64,000 nt of DNA from Bagarius yarrelli (GCA_005784505.1 VCAZ01000037.1:1889856-1953855), one strand, 5' to 3'. Positions 12,125-27,500 are shown, counted from the first letter of the stretch. Numbers and translations are program-made. Notes: a model not told the origin generated them from the sequence alone.

Positions 12125-15100
12125 ATTGTTGAAGGTTATGAGAACTGAGTCCTAAAGCCATTCGTCAATATTTACGATGCACTAGACCTAAATTTGAGCC
12201 GGGAAAAGTCCAAATACCTTCTCCAGTTTCAGAGTTAACACACTGGCTACAGTCACACAGCTTGTTACACATATCATCATCAGAAAAATGTTCAACACGA
12301 CCGTCTGCGTGCTAGTGGGTCACATGGATAAAGAATGTAGGTTAGAAAACGGACCTGAAACGCTTGTGAACATTTATTATATTGGAAGCCTATACAAAAT
12401 TAACCAACATCTCACAACCAATCAGATTAAAGACTGTGGCTCCGGAGTTAACTCAACTACTTAGTCCTTTTTAAAAAATATGTCCAGACTTTTCTTCCAG
12501 TACAATACACAGAGAATATAAATATTTAAAAGCTAAAAATGATCCTAAGGAGATCAATATAATCAGCACACACCACAGTGACTCTCAACGTCCCACCTCC
12601 TTGCACGACGCCCTAACCCTAACGCTTGCTTTTAACTGCTCTCACACCTTATTAACAGCTTATAAAGCATTAATCCCCGTCTATAACAGAAGAGTTTGGT
12701 ACACAGAAGTAAACCAGAACAACATAAACATGGACATGGACATGAGCACTTTCATGTTGCAATTATAGAAACCATCAATACTTTCCAAAAAAAACAATAT
12801 AACATGCTGTGAGACATTTTGCGTATCGAGGGTAAATATCATTTTTATTAAAGCAAGAAACCCCGTTAAGACTTCAAACCTCTACACTACCACCGCAACT
12901 GTGGCCCATACATCATCTGGAGCAGTTCAGGATCAATATTTTTTTAATAACATCACAAAAAAAAATAAAGCCAGCGTTACAGGTTGTCACACCGGTCTGG
13001 AAGTGGCAAAGAAACTCTTTCCCAGGTTAAGACAAGCTAGCTGTCTTCAGGGTTAGCCAAACTCTGCTAACGATTTCGAGACAAAGTCAATTTCGCGTAA
13101 GGTGTAAAGGTGTGTTTTGCTAACCGAACTGGGCTAAAACTGTTTTACTCTGATCAACTAATCAGATGACGGAAAAATGCTGACATCATTGCACGCCAGC
13201 TAGTGGACCTCGGGAGACGGACTTGAAATCTGATTGGGTAAAGAAACAGGCTTTTAATAATATTAACCAATGATCAATCTGCCACTGCCCATATAGTTTA
13301 AGTTACATGAGCAGCGCTACTGATTCTGAAGGAAGGATTAGATTAACATGGCAGCACATAGAAACTGAAATCTGATTGGACAAAAAAATCCAACATCCAC
13401 ATACAGAGTCCTGAGAAGGACTTGTTGGCTCTGACTTCACGCCACTGTGAAACTCTTACTTTGCATTTAACCATAGTTTTGTGCCTGCACCTCTTAGTGA
13501 AGGTCACGTCGGCGTGTCCTCTGTGTTCGGTCTTTGCTGATTAGCAGCTCCAGGGCAGATAGAAATGCACCTTGGCCTGAACATTGCTTTCTCAACAGTT
13601 CTCATTTCAACTTGCCATCTCCGGACTTCCTGGACTTTATAAATATCAGCCATATTAACCTCATTGCTTTGGGCAGGGTTTTGTGTGACGGCAGCAAATT
13701 TTTTCAAGGACGCTTCGCCGTCCAGGGCATAGACACGGAGGAAAGCACACACACACACACACACACACACGCTTTGTTTTTAAAAAAGATAAAACAGCTG
13801 ATACAAGGAAAGGATTCTTTTGGTCCTAGAAAGAAGAACGAGACGATCAGCTTTGTGACTCAATTTAAAGTCATCAGGAAAGAATCATTTGCTTCTCCTC
13901 CTATGCTATACTTTTTTCTAAACAGGAAGAAGAGTTGATTAGAGACCAGATTGGTTCCTTCAGGTGAAATAACATGAAGTCTTATTTTCTATTCAACTAA
14001 GCAGTTGAGGTTAAAGGGCTTTTGCTCAGGGGCCCAGCGTTGGCAGCTTGATGGTCCTGGGAATTGAATGCATGATCATCGGATCATCTAGCAACACCTT
14101 AACCACCGAGCTACTGCTTCCTAGAAGTAAAAAAGAAGGGGTTTACTTGGTAACTCAGCCCAACTTTATTTTACACTGTGATGTCAGTCCGTTTCAGATC
14201 CGTTCATTAAGACGACTGATTTGATCTTTTACACCGCCTTGTGCACTATAACTCAATTTGAGCTGATCTATGTGAGATCAACGCATTAGGAAAAGTGATC
14301 AGAGATCAGTCAGACTTTGAAACTCTAGGAAGGAAGAAAAGCTTCTTCCCCCAAGAATACTGTAGCTTTGCACAACAAGATCTGTGTATTTGGTAAGGAA
14401 GAGCAGAATAGATCCAGTTTTGTAACCCAACGGGGAGATCGGTTCAAAAGAGGAAGCAGAGATCAGCTTTATAGTGATTGTAAACCAAGCACAGATCAGG
14501 TTATTAGCTGATCATTAACACTGCCTTGATACTAAAAAAAAAGGAAACAGCCCACGCTGATATCAGTCATGTGCCATTGTACATTTATTTAAAAAAAACA
14601 AACCAAGAAGAGCAGCGCAGATACCAAGTTTGTTCGGTTCAGCCAGGCTTTACCATGGACCGGCATCCATCCGTTTCAAGGTGAAAAAGCCGCCGTGTTG
14701 ATCAGCCGTGGTTCACTGTACACTTTGTACTAACTGGTGTGGTGCGCCCTCCGGTGGGCGTCCAGACAACATTAGGGGGCTTTGGTTAGGAGGGCATTTG
14801 TAGGCCAATGTTTGATGTTAAATGGTTCTATTAGGAAGTTGCCGAGTTTCTCCGACTTGACTCATAGGGACGTTCGTTCACAATATCTGACCAGATATCT
14901 GATTTTTTAAATAAATAAAAAAGTGATTAGACATGTTTTGTTATTCAATGGACATTTTCTTTCTTCAACCTAAAAAGAACTTTGCTGTCCAAAGTCACGT
15001 CTTCTAAACGTCTTTCAACTGGTAAAAAAAACTTTATAGTACAGTTAGTAAAAGTACTAAAAGACCAAACATAAAAATAGTCCCTAATTACACACTTCTG

Positions 15101-16468
15101 CTGGAGTTGAACAGGGGGCGCCTTGGTATGAACATACATATGTTGACAGGCAGGTAGGAAAGCTTATCCTAATGTTCGGATTGGATGGGCAGTTCTTGGT
15201 TCCATAGAACATATAAAAGACATATAAAGACATTTAATCAACCAATGTGGCATTATTTATGAAGAGCTAATAAAGGAACAGTTCAGGGTTAATTCTTTCG
15301 AAAGCCTGTCTACTCAAACAGCTGTTTTTTTACTCTCTTTGGGAAGACTTGGAAGATGCGTACAGGGCGTCTATCAGATTCATTTGTCATTAGTGAGTTA
15401 ATTTTAACCACAAACAGCTTCTGGAGGCCAACACGCATAAATCTGCCTGCTGGCTATGAGACAAGCTTTTATTTGTAGATGTTTGGTGGCTAATTTGTGG
15501 CAAATCATCGTGAGCAGAATGATGGAATTTGCTCCATGGTGCAAAAAAGTGGCATTTGAAAAGTAGTAAATGTCCCTGAGTTTGACCTTGGGGGTGCAGG
15601 ACGCATTTAGTTTGCAGATAAATAACACATTTAATTACAGATTAGTGTCAAAATCAACTAAAACACACACACACACACACATCACGCCTGTTGTCCAACA
15701 CCTGTTTATCCTGCAGAATACTAATGCTTCATTCAGAGTCAAGTGTGTGTGTGTGTGTGTGTGTGCGTGTTAGTACTGGTTTGTAATCCAGATTGCAGTT
15801 CAGCTCTAATTCTGCTCAATGTGCTTAGATTATTTTTGGGCCACTTTATAGCCTCGAGGCCCAAACACCCCCCCCCCCCCCCCACACACACACACACAAC
15901 CACATTAAGGCAGGTCATAGCCACTCTGCTGCTTAGATGAGAGATATCTGGTCCTAATAACGCAGCATGCCTGTTCTCCTCAAAGCCATAGCCAATCATC
16001 AATCTGTTACTCCTCAGTAGCTTAGCGGGGACTAAGCTGTTTAAAGTCAGGACTCAAGACCAACAGCAGAGACTGTCAGCGGCACATGCATGTCCGAGGG
16101 GGCGCGGACGATCATTGCGCATTTCAAGCACTGAGCTCTGCAGCTGCAGCTTGTACGGGAGTGAACACTGTCCTTTATGACATCATCCTGTGAGGTCACT
16201 GCAGAAAGAAAGGCAGAGACGGTGAGAGGGACACCTAAAGGGACATCACTATAACTTGAATTTTGACAAAAGGAAACCAAAGAGAAAAGAGGACGGACTT
16301 TACGAAGACGTGGACTAGACGTTAATTTGGACTTAAATTAATTTAATTACAATTGAAAAACATTGAGGCTTGAAGGAGTCTCCAGTGCAAGAGCTTCCTT
16401 TCCAGCAATAAGCAATAAGCATCAGGGAAAAGTCATGATATTGACTACTTTTGGATGGTGGATGGCTG

Positions 16469-16524
<56 letters not shown>

Positions 16525-17183
16525 TCTTGCTCCAGAAGTGGAAGGAAGGCTGAGCTCTGTGGGCTGTCTGGATGATGTCTTATCATATGCAGACAGGATG
16601 CAGAGTTTGTCGCTTTGCCGGAATACTTAACTTTTGCTTTGAAGTTCTTGCATATGGCATAACACGCGTCTAAGTTATGACGTATACTGTAAAAGTGACT
16701 TGGGTAGAACAGTAAAAACCCCCAAAATGATGTCCCATAGTTTGGTGATTTAACTTTAAAAGTAAAGGGCCGGTACCAAAGGTAGCCATAGGTTGAAAGA
16801 AATTTAAAAAAAAGGGTGGGGAAAAAAAAAAGCCAAAGGTAGCATACGGTAGCATCTATATCGATACACGCATCGTCAGGAGTTCAGGATAATGTATCGC
16901 TGTATCAATATTCTAAACAGTGTTGGTTGCCACCAAAAATAAAAAAATATATAGGGTTTGGGCTTTTTGTGATACAGGTGTGTATGCGTATGTGTGTGTT
17001 GTGTGTGTGTGTGTGTGTGTTGGATCCGTAGGGAGTCTGAGCCAGGGGTCGGCTAGGTATTTTCCTCTCTGATGTGATTGATACTTCCTGTAGCAACGAG
17101 ATCATATACCGCTGAGCAGCATCTCAAAGGCGACATCGTGCCCTGCTGTCTGTCTGATCCCGATGAGCTCGCACACACACACA

Positions 17184-17235
<52 letters not shown>

Positions 17236-18475
17236 AGCACTGATTAGGTTACCTTTAATGTGCTTTCCTGTAGTTGTAATAGAACGATTAAGCAAAAAGT
17301 TGCTGATAATTGATTGGATTGATTGACAGTTTTTTGTATCCTTGACGTGTCCTTGTGGGAAAGGTCAATTGATTAAATACTGCATCAAGCAAAGTACTTA
17401 TCAACCTGGTGCGGCCACCACCATGCTACACAGTTAGCGTTGTTTTCCATCAAATGCACCGCATTTTTTCTGGAATGATGACCCTCTACTTCAGGGGTGT
17501 CCAAACTTTGTCCTGTCCTGAGGGCGGTTTGTCCTGCAGACTTGCCTCAACACACCTAGCTGTAGGTTTCAAGTAAACCCAGCAACACCCTGGATTAGTT
17601 GGTTCAGGTGTGTTTGAAAGCTAAACTCTGCAGGACACCGGCCCTTCAGGACCGACTTTGGACACCCCTGCTCTACTTAGTCTTTGTAGTCAATTTCAGC
17701 GGGACACAGGTCAGGATTGTCTTTTCGAGTCATGTTCCTTACACAGATTTTTTTAACCTGCAGACGATCTGCAGTACAAACATCTCTTACCAATGTCATT
17801 CGGGCTGAGGGGACTTTTTCCTGGATGCTGAGTAGGTTGTCTTTCGTACAGTATTACATGTCAGACAAAAACCCAATTAATGTATTACAAACATTTGTTC
17901 CCAGGCTAACATCCGTTTAGCACCACTAGCCCAAAACTCTAGGAAAAAACCTAAAACTTGCCCTGGGGTAGATGCTTAAAACAAAATAGTTTGAGCCTCT
18001 GAACACGATGCTTTAGTCCTTAACTATAGATTTAAGTGGTGTTGGAAATGCAGTGGTGTTCGATGTTCTGCCCCAACAAGCTGGCACTGCTGGGCCCCTT
18101 AGCGAGGCCCTTAACCCTCAACTGCTCAGATGGATAAAGGAGATAAATGTGAGTTGTTTGTTCTTTTTTAAAGGAGTCCCCGGTGTCGGTGCTTTGTAAC
18201 AGTCACTTTTACCGCTTTGGGTTTTCCGAAGCAGGTTTAAGGTTTACATTTTCTTGACAGTATAAAAAGTTTCTTATTATAATTCTACGTTTTTTCTTTG
18301 TTTTATTTTATTGTCCTTTCTTTCGTCCTTTTTTATCTGTCTATCTTTCTCTTTTTCCCTTCATGTATCTGTTTTCTTTTTATCTCATGTTCACCTGCCA
18401 CACTTCCTTTTTGTGCTTTCTTTTTTTTTCCACTTTCGTTATCTTTTTTTCCTGCCTTCCTTTTCTATCCATTTT

Positions 18476-18519
<44 letters not shown>

Positions 18520-18595
18520 ATGCTACGAAAAAATGTAGCATTTTAAGAAAATTGTTGTGGTTTACAGTAAGTAAAAGATAACATGGGGTGGAAAA

Positions 18596-18628
<33 letters not shown>

Positions 18629-18762
18629 CTAGCCACACAACAGAACGAGGTCAGCTACTTATTCCCTCGAGTCCTTTATCATGAAAAGTTAAAGGTCCAG
18701 ACAGCCGTGTACTTGCTGTGGTTGAAAAGTGTCAGAGTCGGTTTGGTTAACACACTGCGCAA

Positions 18763-18796
<34 letters not shown>

Positions 18797-18992
18797 TTTA
18801 TTAAAATCAAAACAACAGTGAAGAGTCTGTGCTTCCATGTGTGTGTGTATATGTGTGTGTGACCATCTGCTAGTTTAGGCTGGCAGCAGTAAAGTCCATG
18901 CAGGGACGATAGATGCTGCCTACACACACACACACGCACACACACACGCTATACTCCTTAAGGGGTTGTTCTTGTCTAGTTTTTTCAAAGTC

Positions 18993-19031
<39 letters not shown>

Positions 19032-19165
19032 TGAGTTTGTTGTGTATAAAACTTTTCACAACTTTTTTAAGTGACATAAATGGGAGGAGCAAAGATTCTG
19101 ACAGGTTGATGTCCATAAAGTGTGTGTATAGATGTGTGCATGCTAGCAGCCGAACATGCATGCGC

Positions 19166-19203
<38 letters not shown>

Positions 19204-19667
19204 CAAATACAGAATGAAAGAACAGGGGGCGTGTTGCAAGGACAAAATGCACACGGCAACACTGCAGTGATCTGGATTGAATACAAAACAGACAGAACAC
19301 ACACACACACACACACAGATTTATGTGAGGTGGTAGATTCTGCAGGGATGACCCACTGTAACACTCCGATTCTACGATTAGGTGGTAGTGTGTTAGCTGC
19401 GGCTTTCAAAATGGAAGCCAAGGTCAGAGAGATGAATAGGAAGTTTTTAAAAATTTAGAACAAAAGCACTTGTTTGGGGCTTCGAACTAAATAATTAACG
19501 GGTTAAACAGTTGGGGGTCATGGTGTCATGGGGCAATAATCAACTTCTAGGTGGTAAAAGCATGACTACAGGTTGCGTCAATCCACACAGGCAATAATTC
19601 TTTTCCTCTAAATGTGAATAAAGCTTTGTGAAGCTTTGCAACGTTGAGGTTCTTGGATAATACTCCA

Positions 19668-19703
<36 letters not shown>

Positions 19704-22700
19704 CACACACATACACACACACAAACACATACATGGCAGGACATTTAAAAAAGAAATGGGGATAATGAAATAAAAAAATGTTAAACAGGGACATTTGCTG
19801 TCCTCAAATATAGCCAAACACACACAAGAAAAGCAAATAGATAAAGGATGGAAGGATGGACAGAAAAAAGAAAGGAAGACAGACAAAAAGACAAAATAAT
19901 TGTAAGGACATCTGACACTATATAGTTTAGTCACTATTTGTCCAAAAGAGCTAAACACACACACACACCAGTCCCACTCTTGTCCTTCAGTTTCCCGCAG
20001 TGTCCTGTGTTCCTTTCTCCGATTCGCTCCCTCCCGCCTCTCAGGTGAAGCACAGAGGACGCTTGCTTCTTGCTGATTGGTTCACATCACGTGTCACTCA
20101 TTATCACTCATCGTGACTTTCACTGGTTATAAGCTTAAGTGGGAGGGGTGAAGCGCAGACACCAGAGCGTCAGCTCATCTCTCACACTGATGTCCTGACT
20201 TCCTTTCTGTATGTTTCTTTGTTGTCTTTTGCTTCCTTTTTTTATTTCTATCTTCTTTTCTATTTCCTTGTTTTTTATATCTTTCTTTCTTTTTGGGTTC
20301 TTTTTTCTGACTTTCATTTGTTTCTGGTTTTTAATATTTACTCCATTGCATTTTATTTCCCTTTTGTCCTTCCTTACCTTTTTATGCCCTTCATTTTTCT
20401 TTCCTTGCATCATTTTCTTTCTTTTTCTTTCTTTCTTTCTTCTTTACTTCTTGCCTCCATCTCTTGCTCTTTGCTTTTTACATCCTTCTGTCCTTAATGT
20501 TTTTGCTGCATCACTTTCTTTTGTCTTCCTTCCCTTCTTCCATCCTTCTTTCTTTTTTGTTTTCTTTTTCCACTCTTTCTTCTATTTTTTTTAATTTACT
20601 TCCTGCATTTTTTCTGTCTTTTCTGGTTCCTTTTTTGTTCATTTAAATCTGTCCTTTTTTCTATCTTTATTTCTGCTTTTCCCTTTTGCCCCTTTCCTTT
20701 ATTCTTTCTTTCACCCACCCATCCATCTTTATCTAAGTGCCTTTCTGATTTTCACACCATCTTCACTTATTCACTCATTTCCCATTTCTCTATTTCTTTC
20801 CTTCTTGTTTCCTTTCTTCTTTTGTCTTTCTTTTGACTTCTTTCTTTTTAGTCTAAAATTCATCTTCATCTTTAGTCTTTTTCATTCTTCTTTCCATCTT
20901 TCTTTCCTTCCTTTCTTTTATTTTCCTTTGTTTCCTTTCATTTTGACGATAAATGAATGCTATAGAATCCTGCACCGTCATGTGTGTTTTAGTGCAGTTT
21001 CATCACCATCTCCATGGCAACAGCGACGCTAGCTTCCCAAGCCAAGGACAAAGAAATGCTGCCAAACAGAGATCCATCCATTTACACGAGTGAGGGGCAG
21101 TTCCATCTTCTAAAGTAACATTGACCTTGATCTAATAATCAATAATTAGAACTACACTCACACACACACACACACACACACACACTGCTGCCACCTCACC
21201 AGAGACATGCATGGACATAAATTATTTATATCCAACCATCCACCAAATATATTTATTAAATAGTAATTGGCTGTCGTCTGACTCTAATACTGTTTTTGAA
21301 ACAATCAATGACATGGTGGTGCGTAGATGGATGGTGTTGGAGGGGCAGTTTGGTTGGGGTGATAGAAGGAAGAGTTGGTTGTGGTAATATTGGTCAGGTT
21401 GGTAGTATTGGTGATAGTGGTAGTGGATGAATCGGTTGGTATTGATGGTAGGTGGGGTTGGTAGTGTTTGTGATGGTGGTGTGGTTGGCATTTTTTTCTT
21501 ATTTGATAAGATAAATAAAATAAGCAATTATTTGTCATTTGTACATTACATCACAGTGAAATTTGTTTCTTTGCTTATCCCAGTTTAAAGGACTGGGGTC
21601 AGAGAACGGGGTCAGCCATAATGCAATGTTCTGGAGCAGGAGGTAGGTTAAGGGATTTGCTCAAGGGCCCAACAGTTGCAGTTTGGCCGTACTGAGCTTA
21701 GAACCTAAATCTGTAGACCAAAACCTTTCTCTAGGGGACAGGGCTATTCAGAAAGAAAGATGTCCTCTTTTCATAGTTTTCAACTTTTAAAAACACATCT
21801 AGTCCAAGTCAAGACAGCAAACAGCTCTTGCAGCATGTTTCTGTTCACACTCCACTGGACCTGGGGTGTAAACTGTCACTATATTGTGACTCAGCAAAAT
21901 GTTTCATCATCCATGGCGATAAACCTCTAAAGCCAAAATGCACATGTGGTGCCTCGTGGGTGCCCTGGCAACGTGGCAACATACTCTCTGCCCCCACCAT
22001 TCTGGCCAAGCTTGGTTAAACCTGGTCTTTCTGACCTGGTTTACTTTGTGGTCATAGTTCTTTCTGGAGGTTCCACAACATGCACACACTTACAGTTTTA
22101 TGTAAAACAATACAAACATAATCAAATACAATACACACTATTTGAAAATGTAACTCTGTACAGTCCTAATGTCACACAGACTTGTCTGGATGGTCATGTA
22201 GTGCAGTTTTAAAAAGTATTATTTATGGATGGTTGGTTGGATACATAGGCCCAACGAAAGTGGCCCAATGAAAAAAGTGAGCACTATCTAAGAGTATCAA
22301 GTGACCGCAGGCCATACAGTTACACCGTTTTAATTTTAGCAGTAACTCTGACAGGAAGAGGGCAGAGCAAAATCGATTTGCTTCCTCAAGTCTCTGAGCG
22401 ATGGACCGGAGCCAGAAAGCAACTCAAGTTAAAAGCCTTGAGACCTTGCGCCTGCGGAACCCAGCCTGGGTGTCTTTATTCAATTATTTGCTGTGTTTAT
22501 TGAATAATCTTTTGCTCTTTACCATCCGTGCTGGAGAGAAGTTTGAAGACAAGGAAGTTTAAAACCTCAATATAGACTCCAAGCCACCATGGTGTGCTAC
22601 ACCCTACATTTGCAAGTAGTGTTGCTTTTGTTTGTTTGTATTAAACCAAGGTACCATTATGAGACTTCATGTTAATTGTATTCATACGCTATACCCAAGA

Positions 22701-24480
22701 TGGTTTGTTCCATGCTTAGTAGTTTCTGTTTCACAGAATTCTACCTATCTTAGGCGGAAAACAAAGGCTCTTTCCTTTTCCCAGGGGCCATTTAAGATAT
22801 TTGATAATGGCATCATTGGTCAAGTTCTTTTCAAGCCCCAACAGTCCATAGGTATGCTAGTCCCCAATATCAGGTGCTGTTAAATATGGTGGCCCGGAGT
22901 TTGATTTTACAGATATTCCAAACCATTAATGTTTAATGGATTAGTTGCGAAGCTATTGGCACTCTGAACCATATGCCAAGAAACACAATTGGTTCAGGTT
23001 GCCAAGCTACATATTGTTATTACTTTTGAGATTCCAGGTAAAGTTTCTTATAGCCAGTGGAGGAAATGGAATGCTGCATCGATCTATCAAATAAGCGTTA
23101 AGACTGTTGCACTGTAATGAGATCACTATGCGGTACCTGTGGTAGGACTGAGATCGATGACATTTCTTTGATCCAAATAACAATAATACCTTTAGTTGGT
23201 ACCAAACAGCAAATGGACAAACTTTGTGTCTACCATTTTACAAATGTGATGCATTCAACTGCACTGTTTGTTCAAAGTTTTAAATGAATTCTTCTGACCA
23301 AGTATTCTGACTAAGACTGCCATAAAAGTTTAAAAGTCTAAAACTGTAGCCTATAAATAAAGTCCATAGCTGAAAAAGAGATTTGATCCTAAGTTGACTC
23401 TTTTTTTAATCACAATCTTTTTTTTTGTTTACACAACGAAGCACCCTTACTGTACCTTGATAGTTTCATAAACGATTGTGTGTTGGACAAAAACCTCAGG
23501 CCATCTGGGATGGTGAAATTGTCTCTTGTCCATTTTTGCTTCTGTGCATCATTCTGTAGGGTTTTTTTCTTGTACTGTTGATATTTCTTTTCTATCTTGC
23601 ACATTTACACTCTAGTTTAAGCATATAGAAGGCGGTCGGTTCAAACCTCATCACTGCCAGCCTGATTTGATTGAATGACAAAAAAATTATAGATCATAGT
23701 TTAGATCTTCGGTGATGTTTTCCCCCAGAATTTAGACAGCTGGTAGTCTTTAACGTGACTACAGGTGATGCTTTGAAACTCTACTCCTCCTATTTTCGGA
23801 ATCGCTTTTCTTTCAATCCATCGCTGGATTTGGGCTGATTGCTGTTCACCCATTGACTATTGACTATTTTCACTATTGTGGATCATAGGTTGCTTTCCAG
23901 AAACAAGGATATTTTCTGGATTTGGGAAACTTCCAGGCAATCATCTAGACTTTTGAGTGAATGCCATAAGCCTTTCTTTCTTCCTTTAGAAAAAAAATAA
24001 GACGAGACTAATCGACATCCAAATGCATTATGACTAAATGGATTTGATGTAATGAAAGCACTTTTACATCACACTATTTCTGCATCGCATAAAGCATGTG
24101 ATATCTCCAGCGACAGTAAAGCAATAATTGGTCTTAGTATAAAAAAGGAGACATGATGTCATGTACTTATATTTTTATAGTAACAATGCAGGCGTTGTGG
24201 TACCAGCTGTCCGGATAAAGCACATTACAACGAGCATATTTTGTTTCTTCGACATGGAAGTTAAAGAACTTCTGAGAGGCTTGGATAAAGTCAATTTAAG
24301 AATGGCTCCATATTCCAATCGATATTTCCCCTCACTTCCAGTCTAATCACACACACACACACTTCCAGTTTAATGCGAATTAGCATCTAAGTAACATCAC
24401 GGCGCAAAATCTTGACGGCTGTATGCGCGTAAACCGAGAGGGGCTTCTGTCTGAAAGGCTCAGTGTATGACTCATTCAGA

Positions 24481-24513
<33 letters not shown>

Positions 24514-27500
24514 GGAGTAGGCAAGCTTTTTGGAACCCTAGCTTCACCGGACAATATGGAGCCATTTTAGAGATGTGTGAGAGGAGAAGGGGGATCTCTG
24601 TTGCAGTATATTATAAGTAGGTCAAATAGAAGAAATAGAGGCAAGAGAGGGGAAAAAGGGATACTAAGGAATAGATTGTACAACCCGATTCCTGGAAAGG
24701 TTGGCATGTTTTTTAAATTCGAATAAAATAAAAATGTCATTTCAAATTGGACAAAGTGTTGAAAAAGCAATACATTGAGAAAAGATTCAGGGGGAGAATA
24801 ATTAGCTGCTAATTAAGTTAATTTACACCAGGATTGTAACATTATTGTCTATAAAAGGGATGTCTTAGAAAGGCAGAGTCTTGCAGAAGTGAAGATGGGC
24901 AGAGGCTCTCCAATCTGTGAAAGAGCGCACAAAAAGATTTGAAATTCTTTAAAAACAACGTTCCTCAATGTCCAATTGCAAATTAGATTTCGATAAACTG
25001 GAGAAATCTCTGTGCGTAAGGGACAAATACAAAGATATTTGTTGGATGTCGGTGGTCTTTGGGCCCTCAGGCGACACTGCATCACTCATCGCCTGGTTCT
25101 GTGATTGACATTAATAAATGGACCCAGGAAAACTTCCAGAAACCACCGTCAGTAAACACATTCCGCTGTTACCAACTAAAGCTCTACTATGCAAAAAGGC
25201 CATATGTGAACATAGTCCAGAACACCTGTCCTGTGGACCAAGTCCTGTGGACCAAGTGGAAAAGTGTTCTATGGTCCGACAAGTCCAAATTCTTGTTGGA
25301 AATCATAGACGCCGTGATCTCCAGGCTATATATATACAGCATGTATAATTTTTATATTTGTTAATGCTTTTTAATGCAAATCTGCAAATCGTTTTGGTCA
25401 TGTGACCTTTTAAACGGCAGCCTGTTAAAAACTGTAATCGAACATAAATTCTAACTGTGATAAAAAAAAAGATTGATAATTAGACGAAATGCAAATTAGG
25501 AGCTTTTCATTAAGTTGTTCATGCAGCTGGCGTTGGTATTGATAACCTGGTAACGAACAGTAAATAAAATAATGCAAGCATAATGCAGCCATGATGGTTA
25601 GTCACATGGGTTTTGCAATGTCAGAATCTATTCCGAGTTAAGAATAAAGCAAGCATAACAAAGATAGGACTTAATCATTGGCTAAATAAAATAAATGTCC
25701 AAGTAGTGTAGCTTTCCTCATCTGTCCAGACACACCTGTTGCTGCTGGCAGCCTTGTTGTTTGAAGGAACCGGAAAGACACAAAAGCATAGATTTATATG
25801 TCATTTTATTGAGTTAAAAACCATCTTAAGTGAGCGTAAATACTTTTTGTTGCAAATTAAAGACTATAAAATTTGCCGTTTCCATCATCCGTTTCTAATG
25901 CGACACCTTTAACATGCCTCTTTTTATTTTTTTATTCAGCTTGGAAAAGGAGAGAAAGAAACAAAGAGATTACATAATAAACATAACATAGAAGGAAAAT
26001 GGGATGAGTCCTAAAAGGAAAAACTCACATGGAGTGGTTCTTTGTGTGTAGAGGGGGTTCTAAATCTGGGTTTTTATAAGTGTGTGTTTCTATGTGTGTA
26101 TATGTCTGTGTGTAGATGCAGCCCTAGTTTTGTTTTTGTTTTTTTTTATCTCCGCAGTGAGTTCCATTCCAGCATTCCACTCTTTCTGCCTCGATCACCT
26201 CCTCTCCCTCGCTCTCTGATGTATTATTTATCTGTCAGTTCTTAGTGAGTAAAACTATCACGCAATCCTTCTGTGTGATATTTTATGTGTATCGATATTC
26301 TAACCCTCTAGTATATATTCATATTTGAATTACGTTTTAAACCAATTTATGTCTATGGTCATCTTTCTTTTAAAGCACCCAATTCGTGTCAAACAACTTC
26401 CGCCTTCGTCTCAGAAGCAAACATGGCGGGAAAAATGAGCGCGCCTCCGACTTTGTATTTGTTCCTTCTGTAGCTATTTGTGCAATGTGCATTGTGTTGC
26501 AAAATATCGGGAGTGTTTTCCAAAATTTTTATAGAACAAAATGCTTTCTAGGTTAGGCCACAACCTCGTTAAACATATCAACTTATCTGCAACATGTGTT
26601 AGGTAATTGTGTTACACCGGAAGTCTTAAACTACAATAAAACAAATGTACCTTGTGGTGTAACATGTAACAGCCTCAACAGGCAAAGAAAATCCGGTTTT
26701 CTAACACTTTTATGCCAGAAAGTGTGTTATAGAGATATTTGCGTCAAATACGATTCTGATTGGTCAGAAGGTGTTGAATAATGTAGTACAACAGTAGCTT
26801 TGTTAGTAGCTGTGTAACTGGCATCGCGGCTGTGAGGTTCTCAATACGACTGCGCTGTAGGTCATTGCTGATATGATAAAGGTTTCTGTAAAAAAAAAAA
26901 TAATTAAAGAGATATTGGTATATTTAGTCATACTATAAGCAAAAATGTTTGCGCTTGTCTTATCACATGTTGGAAAGTTGTATGGTAAAGCTTTACCTGA
27001 AATTTATGAAATCAAGAAAATTAAAATCCCTCTCCTAACAAGTTATTTGATTAAATTAAGATCCAGTGACCTGTATTTGACATTGCATTTTTTCTTCTGT
27101 TTCTCTATTTCTGAAGTACGTAGCGTTCGGCTCGCTGCTCTTCATACTCATCTCCATCTCGACTTTCTGCATGGAGACGCACGAGGCGTTCAACACTATC
27201 TACAACCGGACAGAAAACGTAACGGTGGGCAACATTACGCGCGAGGAGGTCTCCTACGAGGTAGTGACGGACAGCTGGCTGACGTATGTAGAGGGCGTGT
27301 GCGTGATATGGTTCACATTTGAAGTGTTCACACGTGTCATATTTTGCCCGGACAAGGCCGAATTCTTCAAGAGCGCACTGAACATCATTGACTTTGTGGC
27401 CATCTTGCCGTTCTATCTAGAGGTTGGCCTGAGCGGCCTCTCATCTAAGGCGGCCAAGGACGTGCTGGGCTTCTTGCGCGTGGTTCGATTTGTCCGGATC

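Larger units (their letters stand above)
15660..19735. repeat. Dense cluster of GT and CA microsatellites
   Basis: Runs of (CA)n or (GT)n at about 15663-15680, 15743-15766, 15885-15899, 16470-16522, 16996-17020, 17171-17234, 18600-18627, 18765-18795, 18996-19029, 19168-19199 and 19297-19318, plus (TTTC)n at 18476-18519 and (TC)n at 19674-19700. Both orientations alternate, so the transcript could form GU:AC duplexes. A C15 run sits at about 15869-15883. All lie in kcnc3 intron 1. Confidence 0.93.

Noticed and set aside
12608..12622. Telomere-like CCCTAA units
   Set aside because: Only two units are present, which is expected by chance.
22632..22883. 83-residue open frame in kcnc3 intron 1
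   Set aside because: No similarity recognised, no repeat of it elsewhere, ordinary base composition and no splice support.
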